Source of the DNA: Lumbricus rubellus
Lineage: Eukaryota; Annelida; Clitellata; Crassiclitellata; Lumbricidae
Length of the DNA: 64,000 nucleotides
Direction: 5' to 3'
Assembly (NCBI GenBank): GCA_945859605.1
Contig: OX243824.1
Location: 25,790,314-25,854,313 of the forward strand
Shown: positions 42,619 through 54,300 of the stretch, in pieces
Layout: every line of letters starts with the position of its first letter
Position numbering within the stretch: position 1 is the first letter of the stretch
Position numbers and translations under genes: made by a program
Notes under the pieces: model-generated
Database searches by the model: none
Told to the model about the DNA's origin: nothing
The model's input: the letters and a program-made list of their open reading frames with translations, nothing else

Positions 42619-44361
42619 GTGAGTTTCGATGTATGGATAACTTATCTAGGCTCTACACGGTAGTCCATTTGTTGGGGCGCTATATAACGTAGAAGGGCAC
42701 GGGCCGAGTCCCTCTGAGACATTTACTGCATATTACACATGGATCTTAAGCCGTCCGTCGCTCACAATAATTGTTCCAATTAATCGATTGATTTTTAGTG
42801 CATACTAATAAATTCATTATATTAAAATCAGATTGATATGTGATAGTTTTATGTAGCAGGCAAACCGTGATAAAATGTAAGATGGGTCTTGGGAAGGCAT
42901 ATAGGAAAAGAGTTGCAACAGTCAGTTCTCGAGCTCGCAAGTGCATAATAATATGCTTCAGGGTGGAAGGAGAGCTGCACATTTGAATTGGATTAGTAGG
43001 AGCGTGCAAGGCTGGTAATTATTTTCGCTGATTGTTCAAAGAAATTTATTGAGGGTGATATCTAAGTCACGTGCACTAATAGAAAGGTCGATAGCAATGT
43101 TTACCAAACATGATTGTTAATTTTACGACATCGTAATGATGAATAACTCTCAAGAGCTCAGAGTGCATATGGCATATATCACGGTGGTGCTAATGGACTA
43201 TGCGGTTTCACGGATAGCAGGGCATATATCCGCGAAGGACTTGCCCAGGTCCTGAAGTTCAGGATCCCTCAATATATAGGGGAGAAGAGAGTTCAATCTG
43301 CTCTGATGCACAACTCTTCAATAGTGCGATATACAAGTATATATTTACATAAAATCCAAGGTTGAGAAGGTAATGAGGTAATATCCAAGGTAATGAGGTA
43401 ATAATCCAAGATAAGTAATGTCGCTGATGCTGATTATAATAGGGTTGCGTTAGAATATATAGAAATTCATAGAATATTCTATTACATAGACTAGATTGAT
43501 TATATTAAACTTAAAGAAAATCCATGGTACAAAAAGATTGTAACTTTTGTGTGGTGGGCCTAATGGCAGTGCATTTTTCCTCTCTAGAGGCCTGTCTTTG
43601 TTTCCTTTTTGAGGATTAATTTCTTGGGTGTTTCTGTTTCAGAGGGTATCCAAGCCACCTCTTTACATCAGCCGATCAAAATCCACTGATCTCATTTTCC
43701 TTAAGAGTCCTGATATCAAAATTGATCGCAAAATGAATGTTTCAGATGTGGACGCAGCCTTCTACAAGTAAGATGCAGACGAAGATAGTTTGTAAATTCA
43801 TATGCGCGACGTTATAGACGAGTTGAGTTGAGTCTTTGTAGCCTGTAAGCAGAGTGTGGCGGCGTCGAAATTTCGGCGAAATTTTAATCATTGAAAAACG
43901 GTGAATCTCTTAATTATTCTGCGTTCATATTTGAGACTTGAGTTAATGCCGATCTTGTTTTAAAAGCCACACGTCTGCATGTATGCACTAGGTTGCCGAG
44001 GAGCCTACACAAGCCAAGTATATATTATGTATAATCATTGTATATATGTAGTTAGATAGTAGAATCCTAACATTATTATAATATCTTCCCTCAGTTAGTG
44101 CAGACAGAAGCAGAGACTGGTCGTCTGATGACTCTGAGCCGCCTCAGTTGAAAAGAGCAACAGCGGATCAGATATTATGTGTGCTCCTTACACGTCTGGG
44201 AGGAGTCAAACGCTACTCCCAGGTTAGGGACACTCGAAGAATAAGTACAGGCACGGAACTTCTCAGTCAGTAATCGAAAATCAAGTTTAGCTAGCTGTTG
44301 CCTAGTACCAAGCCGGATCAGTTGAGTCTTTGTAGCCTGTAAACAGAGTCGTTTGGTCTAC

Positions 44362-44435
<74 letters not shown>

Positions 44436-47400
44436 TCTATCTATGCGATTTATATAGCGCCTCTTCAAGGGCTCTACTCAGAGACGCTCCCGACCCAGGC
44501 CCGGTCGAAAAGAAAAGTCTTGAGCAAACTATAGAAAGTGCCAGACATGTTCCGAGGTTGGGAACGCAGGTTAGAGGGAAGGTCGTTCCAGACGGAAGGT
44601 CAAGTGACCGAAAATGCCCTATGCTGCCTTGTGGCTGTGCGAGCATGAGGAACCATGAAGTCACCTCTATAGGCCGAGCGCAAAGATCGGCGACCCACAG
44701 AAGTCGAGGTCAATGTAAAGAACTCACGAAGATAGGAGGGTGCTGTGCCCAAGATGCAGCGCCAAGCAAAAGAAGCAACCCTGAAGTGGATGCGCGACAT
44801 ACAAAAGTGTATCAGAAACCAGACAATCAATAGAATGAACTAGGGAGAATTGGTCAGATGGTGTATCATGAGCAAAAGCCTAAGCATCATCCGCATAAAG
44901 ATGGCCATTTGCCCTATGTTTAGTAAATAATTATTATAGGCGGTATGTCAGCAGCAAAGAGAATGTACAGGGTGGGAGCCAAGCACATAGCCCGGGGGAA
45001 CACCAAACTTAACACCAACCCATTCAGTCCTGGATTTTCCAAGTAGGCTGTAACCATTGAGATGTACGCTATATATATATAAAATACATGTATATACGCT
45101 ACAGAGAGTATGGCCTATCTCCTCTGCATGGAAATGTGAAGTCATCAACGACCTTATAATTATATTAACGGAAATCACGCCAGTGACGTCACAAGCCATG
45201 TTAGTTTTAAAATTATTTACTTTTCCAGCTGATCGAAGGTGTAAGACTGTGATTGGTCGGCACGATTAGACGTGATTTTAATTGGTCGGCACGATTAGAC
45301 AGCGAAATCAATGTATAGACGTGATACTCCCTCTAGCGTTATATTTATTATATAAATATAATACATCTCTATGGCTGCAACCATCTGCGAGGGGTCAGTA
45401 AGGTAGGATTTAAATCAAAGAAGTGTAGTATATACCAGACAGGCCACAGAATAACTCCAATCTTTGAAGCAAAATCTCAAGGTCCACCAATGACCACCAT
45501 GTCAAAAGTGGAAGAGACGTCAAAAAGTGATAAGAGGGAGAGATGAGACTGAGAAATGGCCAAATATATATCTGATAGAAGGATATAAGAGGGCGATTTC
45601 TGTGGAATGGTTGGTTATCTCCGAATCCAGTTTGTGCTGCTGGAAGGAGTCTAGCTTGCGCCAATAAGGAACAAGTTGCAGTGAAACCAATCTTTCAAGA
45701 GTCTTGGAATGGAATGAAAGATGGGAAATGGGTAGGTAATTGTGACACGTATTTTGGTCTAAATTCTGGGGGTTTTCGATGTGGGTGAAACCATGAAGCG
45801 CTTTGGTGGCAGGCAGATAATCCCAGTGAGTGACTGCACATACTGCCAGGTGGTCGAGACTAATCTACGGTAATTGAAAATTAATAGCATTTCTTTGGTT
45901 TGATACAGGTTTCTGGCATTTCGCCATGTTGTCTGTCAGATTAACGAGAGGTTTGGAAAAGTTGTAGACGGAGGCTGGGACATGTGCCTAGCTGAACCAT
46001 ACCGTCCCAAACAACCTTGTCTCGTCTACTCTTTCGGGCAAGTATACACAAGTGTTACAGTACACGATCACTGATGAGTGTCATTCCGATCTGTCGTTTG
46101 ATGCCAGTGAAAACAGGACAGCGTATAATAGTTACCGTACTGTAACTGCTTTGATGGAAATGTATTAGAAGCTCTGCCAGCATTTCCAGTCATAATAATT
46201 ATATCAGTCTGCCTACTACTTTCGTTCAGCCAACTCAGGTGAAGCTTTCAAATCTTGACTCAAGACATAAATTATCTCTTCTCCAAGTCGTATACCTCTC
46301 TGACTGATTGCCGTCCACTCCGTGCGCTGTTAGTAGGCTACTGCGTGATTTTTGGCCATCGAAAGCTCCGTTTCTTGTTGCATGGGTATTAGTGTCTAGT
46401 GGCATTCTGTTAACTCATGTCCGTTTCTTTCTTGTCCTGTACTGGCACTGTATGACCTTCACCCAGGGGCGGATCCAGGGGGAGGCCAATCCGGCCATGC
46501 CCCCATTTAAAACTGCCATGGGACGTGGCCCCCATTGGATTTGAAATTAGTAATAGGAATAGGGGTGTCATGGAATATTGGCCTCACCCCCATTAAGAAA
46601 CCTGCATGGAGCGTGGCCCCCCCATTAAGTTTTCGGGTGGAGGACTACAAAAAGTCATCAATTTTTTGGGCGACCAACGACGAAATTTTTTCTCCTCTGT
46701 CCCAAGATAAAAAATTTGCCCCCCCCCTTGGAGGACTTCTGGATCCGCCACTGCCTTCACCCATAATAAATTGTTCAGCGCCATCTATGTTTTGGCGAAG
46801 GTTGTGTGGAAACTTAAGGACGGCGATATCGAATCTACATGTATAGCTGCATTGTATAAGGGGATATACTAAATGTTTGTATGTGATCATTGTGGTTAGA
46901 ACTCCCATGAGATGTTGCGCAATTCCAATGTATTTGAATAAACACTCCGACATACTGTTATTAGCTTAAGCTGAACGTTTTAAATATTCATAGTAATAAT
47001 TATTGATATAATATAGATGCCTGATTTTATAAATTTTCAGAATAGAATTCATAACTGATCCATTAGCTGCCTGCTTTTCTATATTAATTTTGCAGAATAA
47101 TTAATATTCATAACTATTCCATTAGCTTATTTGTTTCTGTATTTTCAGAATAGTCATGACTGATCCAGTATGGCTGTCTTGTTTTCTATGTTTTCAGAAT
47201 AAATAACGACTTCAGTTTTGATGATGCGATTGCTGAGAACTTGAACTGCACTGTTCGGAGTTTCGATCCCAGGTCATTGAGTTATATTCATTTAATGTTC
47301 TATTCTTCGTATCTGCATAATTGTATCTTATTCTTCGGGCGGTCTTCCGGTACTGCTAGACCTAACGACTTAGTGCAGCCACCATAAGATGAAGAAATCA

Positions 47401-50400
47401 TACCTACATGTATCATCTTCTATAAAAGCATGCCGTGCTTTCCTACTCCTTCCCTTCGTGGCGCTGATATCAGAACTGGTTTGAACTAGACGACTTCTAT
47501 TTGAGTGTTTGGTGGGTTTGTCTGAATCATGCATTAAGCTCCTGTTGTTTTCTTTGCAACTCTTCCAATTGACTCGCTTAGCTACATTGGTAAGAGCGCT
47601 TGCCCCGCGTCTGTATACGCAACGCTGTGAAAGAGAGCGTGCGGGCCGCGGTTCGCTTCCCGAAGGTGGCTATCTCAGAGATTCAGAATCTCGGGCTAGC
47701 ACGATCCGTCCACGGGAACACTGCATCGGAATTTCACACCGAAGCGCTGAGCAATTGTGAGTGAAAGACTTGCCCAAGATCCTTACGCGGCGACTCGCCG
47801 GCAAGGTGGATTCGAGCCTCAAACCTTCCGGCTCCAAGGCAACGACGCCACCACCACTACACCACCGCGCCCCATGTGTGCAACTATATTCGGTGGCGTA
47901 GCCAGGAATTTATGATGGGGTTATGGCTTGGCCGGATGCCGTTCCAGGCTTTCCGGACACGAACCAAACAGTATTATGCAGTAAATAAAAAGGGAATAAA
48001 GTAACAAATGGAATAAAGTAAGAAAAACAATTGCTGCTACAAATAATTGTTTTGTTTTTTCTTATTTAAGAGGATAAATGACCTTTTAAAAAACTTTTTC
48101 CTAAGCCAATGGTTTTTAAAACTCCCTAAACCCCCTTGTCTATGCCACTGACTATAATTATTTAGTCCTAATATGCAGACGAATTTGTGGAATGAATTTT
48201 TTTTATTGTTTATTGACTGGGAGTCTAGGTCACTAGTGCTCAACCCCTCCTCCTATACCCAAATGCTCGTCTTATAATATTATTTAGTTGGCCTATAATA
48301 GATCTATTTCATCAAGGCAAGAGAATATAATTATGCTGACGAATTTGTATTATTTTCAACTCAAGCGTGGTTTTCTGTTGCGTAGTATTTTCAAGATCTA
48401 ATCTAATGTTCATGGGCGCCCGCACATAGAGGCAAGGGGGGCACTTGCCCCCCCCTGGAAAATGGACATCTATTTTTGTCTGACTATTACTTTGGGTTTT
48501 TATCAAATTTCTTCGCATTAAGGCACTAATTATACAAATAATACACACAGTGAAAGTCAGAAATCTATGTTTAGAAATTTCAATAAAAATAAAAATGCCT
48601 TTAATTTTCTGCCTTCCATTTTCTAGCTCTTGCTAAAAAAAATGGAGAAATGAACATAGGTTTTTAACCCTCCAGCGGGCGCCCATGCAAATATAGCCTT
48701 CTCGATTAGAACCTGGCTGTAATGAAAGCTTTCACAACCGCACAAAAATTAATTATCAATGAATTACACTAAAACATTATGTGCAAAATTCTCAACAGGA
48801 CACTAAAATTACGTTAGGAGACCTGCTTATTCTCCAACTGATACTCGTTTTTTGTTCATTTATTCATTCATTCATTCTATGGACATATATAGCACCCCGT
48901 CAGGTGCCACTTTTTAACATCAACTATTTGATTTTTAACAAATTTCTTTGCACTAAGGAAACAGTCGATATCAAAAATTATATACAACATGAAACTGAGA
49001 AATTTGCATCAAGAAACCTCTTTGAAAAATGCCCATGTTCTGAATTTTCAGCTTTGCATTTTTCAACCTATTGCAACAACAAAATTTAACGGTGACCATT
49101 GAAATTTTTTGCCCCCCCCCCTGCGAAAATTTCTGCGGGTGCCCATGCTAATGTTATAATTTATTGTGAAGTGAGATGTTTGGAACATTAATTTTCTGAA
49201 GCCTTAATAAAAAATTATGCTAATTTTGCTGCATTGGTTGAATTACAGCATGGCAGTAGAGGATCACCAGCGAAGTAAGAGAGTCTGGTTTTACAAGATC
49301 GGAATCGGTGGTCACAACACAACCAACGATAAAGGCTGGACATTGAGGACACTTCCAGACATCGTCAAATCTATGAACGAAAGCGATGTAAGTTTCTATG
49401 CAATTTATTCTCTCCTCGCTCAAATATTGGAAAGGTTCCTACTTATTTATTGACCGCAATACCTGCGAATGCTTGATAAGGTAATGCTCGACAGTAAGTT
49501 AGTTTTGTTTGATATTGCACGCTATAAGATGCTTAAACTATAATTAGAACGCATGATACAGTTACGTTTGATAATGCCTAGTAAAGTTATGCATTCTGAT
49601 CATCCAAGTTTGATGATGTACCTTTCTCTAGCAGCAAGTATTCTGCATGGACAGGTTTCAGAAGTAATGCTAAATCACACTTTAAAATGGCAATAGTTGC
49701 GCGTTGGGTGTACACCAACTAATCAATCACCAAATGTTAACCTATAGGTGTACTGCTACCATCTTATCTGCCTATGGAGAGGCACTGGATTATATCTGTC
49801 TATGCAGAGGCACGCGCGTTATGTGTATATGTGGTTGTGGGGTGGTGGTGGTTGTGAGGTGGTGGTGGTGGTGGTGGTGGTGGTGGTGGTGGTGGTGGTG
49901 GTGGTGGTGGTGGTGGTGGTGGTGGTGGTGGTGGTGGTGGTGGTGGTGGTGGTGGTGGTGGGACAGGTGTCGTTCTCTTGGCGCCGCATGTGGCTGCCTC
50001 TATACATGTAGAGTTCGTCATTCGCTTGTCTCTGAATGTGCGTATGTCGTTGTCAAGGCGCACTTGTAGCAGCATGGCCGCGTTACGGCGCCATATAAAT
50101 TGTCATTATTATTGCTGTTGTTATTATTATTATTATTATTATTATCTTACATTTTTGATATATGCTAATGGGCTGATTTGATGTATTTTGAAATGTAGGT
50201 CATAATCGACTATCTGAAGATGGACGTGGAAGGCAGCGAATGGCCATCGCTTACTCAGATGCTCGAAGTTGGAATCCTATCAAAGGTGAAGCAACTTGGA
50301 ATGGAAGTGCACATCAATGGAAATACTCTTAAAGATCGTTTCTACATGCACGGCATTCTTAAGCAGTTGGAAGACCAAGGATTTCGACGGTGGTACTCCG

Positions 50401-50489
50401 CAATGAATTTCTATAACTTGATCTTATCTAAAAATGGAGTCAGAAGCCACTGTTATGAGATGGTCTACATCAACACAAGATTTTTGTAA
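42547..50489 (+). CDS. METTL24/FkbM-like methyltransferase-like protein, seven exons
   Basis: My spliced model joins 42547-42618, 43643-43767, 44099-44222, 45940-46037, 47198-47272, 49249-49387 and 50199-50489, giving 307 residues with all phases compatible. Residues 4-22 form a signal anchor, so a type II secretory-pathway protein is likely. The core carries VVDGGWDMC, CLVYSFG joined to INNDFSFDDAI (residues about 115-150, the SAM-binding glycine/acidic region of this family), RSFDPS, and LKMDVEGSEW at 217-226, the hallmark of METTL24-like and FkbM-type methyltransferases. Human METTL24 is somewhat longer. Substrate unknown. Intron 4 uses a GC donor. Introns hold LINE and hAT insertions. An AATAAA lies at 50626. 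Confidence 0.85.
43643..43767 (+). CDS. METTL24-like exon 2
   Basis: Follows TTTCTGTTTCAG and precedes GTAAGA. In phase 0 it reads RVSKPPLYISRSKS through DAAFY and leaves two bases for the next codon. A linker region between anchor and domain. Confidence 0.7.
44099..44222 (+). CDS. METTL24-like exon 3
   Basis: Acceptor CAGTTAG (second AG used, because the first gives an immediate stop). Reads ADRSRDWSSDDSEPPQ then ATADQILCVLLTRLGG, ending KRYSQ before GTTAGG. Phase 0 end. Confidence 0.72.
44228..44360 (-). mobile_element. CR1-like LINE fragment in intron 3
   Basis: GTACCAAGCCGGATCAGTTG and neighbouring bases align with the minus-strand coding sequence around 39278 of the full-length LINE. 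Part of it (GTTGAGTCTTTGTAGCCTGT) also occurs at about 43825 in intron 2. Confidence 0.55.
44361..45060 (-). mobile_element. CR1-type LINE 3' fragment with (TAGA)n tail, in intron 3
   Basis: (TCTA)n at about 44361-44441 is the tail on the plus strand. It is followed by TTTATATAGCGCCTCTTCAAG, CAGAGACGCTCCCGACCC and degraded ORF sequence (WNDLPSNLRS-type frame on minus). A further piece of the same element lies at 45400-45760, beyond an insertion. Lies within the METTL24-like gene in antisense. Confidence 0.8.
45400..45760 (-). mobile_element. CR1-type LINE internal fragment, in intron 3
   Basis: The minus-strand frame shows DLEILLQRLELFCGLSG and FGDNQPFHRNR, degraded versions of VDHEILLQRL and the GxRxNHSTE box of the RT. 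It is separated from 45060 by about 340 bp containing two copies of ATTGGTCGGCACGATTAGAC (45253 and 45280). Confidence 0.72.
45940..46037 (+). CDS. METTL24-like exon 4 (GC donor)
   Basis: Acceptor TCTGTCAG. Reads INERFGKVVDGGWDMC to CLVYSFG. The frame can continue into exon 5 only if the donor is GCAAGT at 46038; the GTATAC a few bases on would give a stop. Confidence 0.8.
46464..46753. mobile_element. hAT-type MITE in intron 4, 8-bp target duplication
   Basis: Ends CAGGGGCGGATCCAGG and CTGGATCCGCCACTG. The duplication CCTTCACC is exact (46456-46463 and 46754-46761). 290 bp, non-coding; frames over it are artefacts. Confidence 0.93.
47198..47272 (+). CDS. METTL24-like exon 5
   Basis: Acceptor TTTTCAG. 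Reads INNDFSFDDAIAENLNC to SFDP, then the donor in CCCAGGTCATT. Contains the acidic end of the cofactor-binding region. Confidence 0.8.
47578..47875 (-). mobile_element. tRNA-like head next to SINE family B copy, intron 5
   Basis: 47578-47660 has a plus-strand A box (TAGCTACATTGGTAAGAGCG) and B box (CGCGGTTCGCTTCCCG). 47705-47875 is a minus-strand family B SINE head and core (ACTGCATCGGAATTTCAC, GATTCGAGCC). The two tRNA-related units face each other. Confidence 0.65.
47891..48150. mobile_element. hAT-type MITE in intron 5
   Basis: Ends CGGTGGCGTAGCCAGG and CTTGTCTATGCCACTG. The flanks ACTATATT and ACTATAAT match at 7 of 8 positions. Longer relative of the element at 23307-23457. Confidence 0.8.
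48411..49147. mobile_element. Compound hAT-type element in intron 5
   Basis: Outer ends CATGGGCGCCCGC and GCGGGTGCCCATG, flanked by the exact duplication CTAATGTT (48403-48410 and 49148-49155). A second internal right end, GCGGGCGCCCATG, occurs at 48675-48687 without its own duplication. The two halves (48411-48687 and about 48915-49147) are related in sequence and carry a CR1 stub between them. Confidence 0.8.
48853..48915 (-). mobile_element. CR1-type LINE 3' stub
   Basis: ATTCATTCATTCATTCTATG then ATATATAGCACCCCGTCAGG, the inverse of the CR1 3' end with its GAAT tail. Lies inside the compound hAT. Confidence 0.6.
49249..49387 (+). CDS. METTL24-like exon 6
   Basis: Acceptor AATTACAG and donor GTAAGT. 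Reads SMAVEDHQRSKRVWFYKIG to MNESD. Phase 0 end. Confidence 0.85.
49849..49961. repeat. (GGT)n microsatellite in intron 6
   Basis: A pure GGT run of about 110 bp. Poly-Trp, poly-Val, poly-Pro and poly-Thr frames here are artefacts. Confidence 0.97.
50199..50489 (+). CDS. METTL24-like terminal exon 7
   Basis: Acceptor AAATGTAG. Reads VIIDYLKMDVEGSEWPSL to VYINTRFL-stop. KMDVEGSEW is the strongest family signature in the gene. Confidence 0.88.
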   Translation, partial: VIIDYLKMDVEGSEWPSLTQMLEVGILSKVKQLGMEVHINGNTLKDRFYMHGILKQLEDQGFRRWYSAMNFYNLILSKNGVRSHCYEMVYINTRFL

Positions 50490-50625
50490 CATTTGAACGG
50501 TCCCAGTGGAATGCTCAGTAACTGCTCTTTATGTTGTCTTACAATTATTCACGTTAAAACACAATTAAGCAATGTTAATGCCGGTTTAAATATATATACA
50601 TTATACAATCCTGGCGATGTTTGTC

Positions 50626-50631
50626 AATAAA
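50626..50631 (+). promoter_or_regulatory. Polyadenylation signal AATAAA
   Basis: AATAAA 137 bases after the stop codon of the METTL24-like gene. Confidence 0.65.
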
Positions 50632-50839
50632 AACAATAGTTTTATATGAGTCATAATGACCAAAATTCGATGTTCCAGTTTTAAGACCAAAGGATTTATT
50701 AACACGAAACATACATTGTGAAAGTTTCACCATGGAGAATAACAATTTCTATCTGATCTGTTGGCCGTGCGATGGAGTATACCGTTTAAAATAAAACCAT
50801 TGATACTGGTTTTTGGTTACATAATTATGATTATTATAG

Positions 50840-51085
50840 GCTTACTTTTCTTTTATCTTTCGGACAGAATCTCAGCGCCATATCTGGAGATGCACGTGAG
50901 ACCTCTTACTTATTTCAGCGTCTTGCTCTTGAAATCCAACGCTTTGATGCAATGGTATTCCGCGGTTCAGTTCCTGCGTTGGATTTCAGCGATGACTGGG
51001 AACCGTTCCAGATGATTTTCTTTTAAGAATAACGATAATAATAGCAATAATAATAGTAATAATAATAATAATAATAATTTTTAAT
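50840..51085 (+). mobile_element. RLE-type LINE 3' end, array member 1
   Basis: The end of the ORF is readable across two frames: RISA, then TSYLFQRLALEIQRFDA-like sequence, then a frame ending DDWEPFQMIFF-stop near 51025. This corresponds to the last about 60 codons of the intact ORF. It is followed by irregular AAT units (51028-51085). No RT remains. Confidence 0.72.
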
Positions 51086-51104
51086 AATTTTAAATAATTT
51101 TTCC

Positions 51105-51272
51105 AACGCCTCTCAATTTGCACCCAAAGATTTAACGCAGTTGCATTTCGAGGCACTTTCACACAGTTGTTGAGTGACGAGGACCGCTAACTAGAGATCA
51201 AAGAACTTCTTGTGTTGTTTCTTGTAAGAATGTTTTGTTTAATAAAAGATTGAATAATTTTAAAAAAAAAAA

Positions 51273-51305
<33 letters not shown>

Positions 51306-51306
51306 T
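51105..51306 (+). mobile_element. RLE-type LINE 3' end, array member 2
   Basis: 51108-51190 reads QRLSICTQRFNAVAFRGTF then TQLLSDEDR-stop, the C terminus of another family member. The 3' UTR ends AATAAAAGATTGAATAATTT, then A-rich and (AAT)n to about 51306, where the intact element starts. Confidence 0.78.
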
Positions 51307-54300
51307 CTGAGAATAAGAATAAGAATTCTGGAACGGCCCTCATCCAAGATGGCGTTTACTCTAAGATTTTTGTCAACAACAGGTTTTAATTAGGGTTTTT
51401 AAGCGTTACCCGTTAAACAGCAGCAATAAGCTTTGGCATACTGACGGTTTTTGGGCCCAGGTAGGCTCGAAGCTGCTGGAAATCCTAACTAGGCTAGTAT
51501 TTTATTCGTTTTTGAGCGACGAATTGAACGGTGTGTGACGATCAAGGTGACGATCCCCGCTGCCGTCGCACGGCTATAAAGCGAATCGGTCGCAGGTGAG
51601 CTGAAACAACAATCTTGTCCGTGTAAGGCCGTGACCGAGACGTGCGCATTATTATTCGCCGCACAGAGGTCCGATGAGCAGCTGCGACCAACGGACTCCA
51701 GTTCGGACGTCAACCTCCGGATCCTCACAAAAAGCGAGAGGAACCTGTAGTGTTTGTCACGTGCCTAGACTGCTCCACCTCAAAGATGGAAAAGTCCACC
51801 TGCACGGTCCGAGGGCCGATCCATGCCCAGGCTCTAACAAGTATCCTCTCACTGACCATCAGACAGGGCCAAACAGGACTACAACGCTCATCACATCACA
51901 ACCTGACCAGCGCGACCTGTCAGGCCGGACCAATTCATGCTCTAGTCAAACAACCGATTCGGAGAATAGGCCTATAACATCCGCATCTAACGACGAGCAC
52001 CAGCCATCGTTATCCAGCCTCAACGAGAATGTCAGACATCCTTCACTACAAGCAAAACTTCTACGCCACATACCGAAAGGAGCTAGAACGTGCGCAGGTC
52101 AACTACTAGCCAACATCATCAATCGGCTTCTGGTGGACCCCACTCGACCCGAGCACTGGAAGTGTCTTCTTAGCTTCGCCGCAATCATTCTGGAGCAGCC
52201 ACGGCATGGAGGAAAACGTCACAATCTAACGTCTACCATCAAAAAGAGAACAACGGACTTTTTTGACGCATGGAGCAAAAGGGCGGAATCAATCTTCGGA
52301 GATGAACAACAACAACAACAAGCTCGTGCAAAAAACAAACCAAACAGAAGCGACCACACCGTTGCAGCGGCCGTCTCTGCTAAGCTTGAAGACGGAAACA
52401 TCAAGGCAGCTGCAAAGATACTCTGCTCAGGAGAGACCCCTGCCGAAATATGTGAGCAGACTTGTGCAGAACTTCAGTCGAAACATCCGACTCCTTCATC
52501 CGACCGCCTTCCGACCCCGCTTTCAACAATCAGCAAACCACTCCAATTGTCAGAATCGGACGTAAGAGACCTCATCCGCACTTTTCCAGCAGGATCCTCG
52601 GGTGGTCCGGATGGATTACGGCCACAGCACCTTCTTGAGCTGACGAAATCGGTGGAGGCTGGCCCAGCCCTCATCTCAGCAGTTACAGCTCTTATCAACA
52701 TACTATTGAAAGGCATATGCCCACAGGAGATCAGACCTTTGCTTTTCGGTGGCACTCTGTTCGCCCTCAAGAAAAAAACAGGCGGTCTGCGACCGATAGC
52801 AATTGGTTACCTGTGGCGCAGATTGGCATCGAAGGGAGCAAACTCTCACTCAGGACCGATAATAACACCTTACTTATCACCAAGGCAACTCGGAGTGGCT
52901 GTGTCGGGGGGTGCGGAGGCGGCGGTGCACGCATCTCGTCGTTTTCTGGCAGAAATGGAATCAGACTCAGTCTTCGTCAAACTCGACATCTCTAATGCAT
53001 TTAACAGTCTGCATAGAGATCGAATGCTGTCCGCCATCGACACTCTACTACCAGAGCTTGCTGCATACTGCCATCTGGCGTACGAGGAACCGTCTCAGCT
53101 GATGTTTGGCAGTTACACCATCTACTCCAGAATGGGGCCTCAGCAAGGAGATCCGCTTGGCCCATTGCTCTTCTGCCTCCCACTACAAACGGCTCTGCTC
53201 AAATTGACCTCACCTCTCGCATTCGGTTTTCAGGATGACATATCACTTGGTGGACCCACTTCAACGGTCGCAGCGGATATGGCTTCCTTAGAGGCAGACT
53301 GTGCGGACCTCGGCCTCACCCTCAACAGATCGAAATGCCAGATTACGGCCAATGATCTTCAGCAGATCACCAACGACACATTCAGTCAATTCGAGCGAGT
53401 CGACAAGGATTCGATCTGCTTGCTGGGCGCCCCGCTTTCCACTGGACAGGCTCTTCAGGACGCACTAAACGCCAGAGTGGAAGAGCTGAGCAGATCGCTG
53501 AGCAGATTAGGTCTGATTGCTCGTCAGGACGCGCTACTCATCCTCAGAATCTCATTGGGTGCTCCAAGAATGATTCACTGCCTCAGATGTGCGCCGTGCG
53601 TCGACCACCCCACTCTGGACGTTTACGACCAAAGTCTTCGCAAGGGCCTGGAAGACATCTTAAACATCAACCTGACGGAGACTCAATGGATGCAATCTGC
53701 CCTCCCCATTGGTATGGGTGGACTGGGGATACGTAGGGTGTCGTCGCTGGCGCTTCCCGCCTTTCTGGCATCGGCCGCGGGCACCCTCGTTCTACAGTCA
53801 GATATCCTCAGACAGCTGGAGGGCCACCCAGACCCACATGTGAGTACTCTGGAGGACAGATGGAGGGCAGAGGCTGGGCTCAGCGCTACAGAAACGCTTC
53901 CAACACACCAGCAGTCCAGGTGGGACCAACCGCTTCTCCAACAGACTTCATCAGAGATTTCCATCCGGTTATCTGAGAAGCACGACCGAGCCAGATGGAG
54001 GGCGGTGACTGCCGAACATGCTGGTGACTGGCTGAACAGCCTACCAATTACATCTTGTGGGTTGAAACTGAGCGACGAGGCGGTCAGAGTGGCGGTCGGT
54101 CTGCGATTGGGGTCAAACATCTGCGAGCCACATACATGCGCCTGTGGTGCACCAGTCACCGCCAGGGGTGAACATGGCTTATCCTGCCAGCTGGGATTCG
54201 GCCGAATATCACGCCACGGGGCCATCAACGACTTGGTCTTCCGATCTCTATCGAAAGCTGGCTTCCCATCAGCTAAAGAGCCGCAAGGACTACTGAGATC

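Noticed and set aside
46031..46046. Canonical GT donor (GTATAC) for exon 4
   Set aside because: Using it shifts the phase and gives a stop at once in exon 5; the GC donor restores the conserved motif.
49704..50075. Poly-Trp, poly-Val, poly-Pro and poly-Thr frames
   Set aside because: Products of the (GGT)n array inside intron 6 of the METTL24-like gene.
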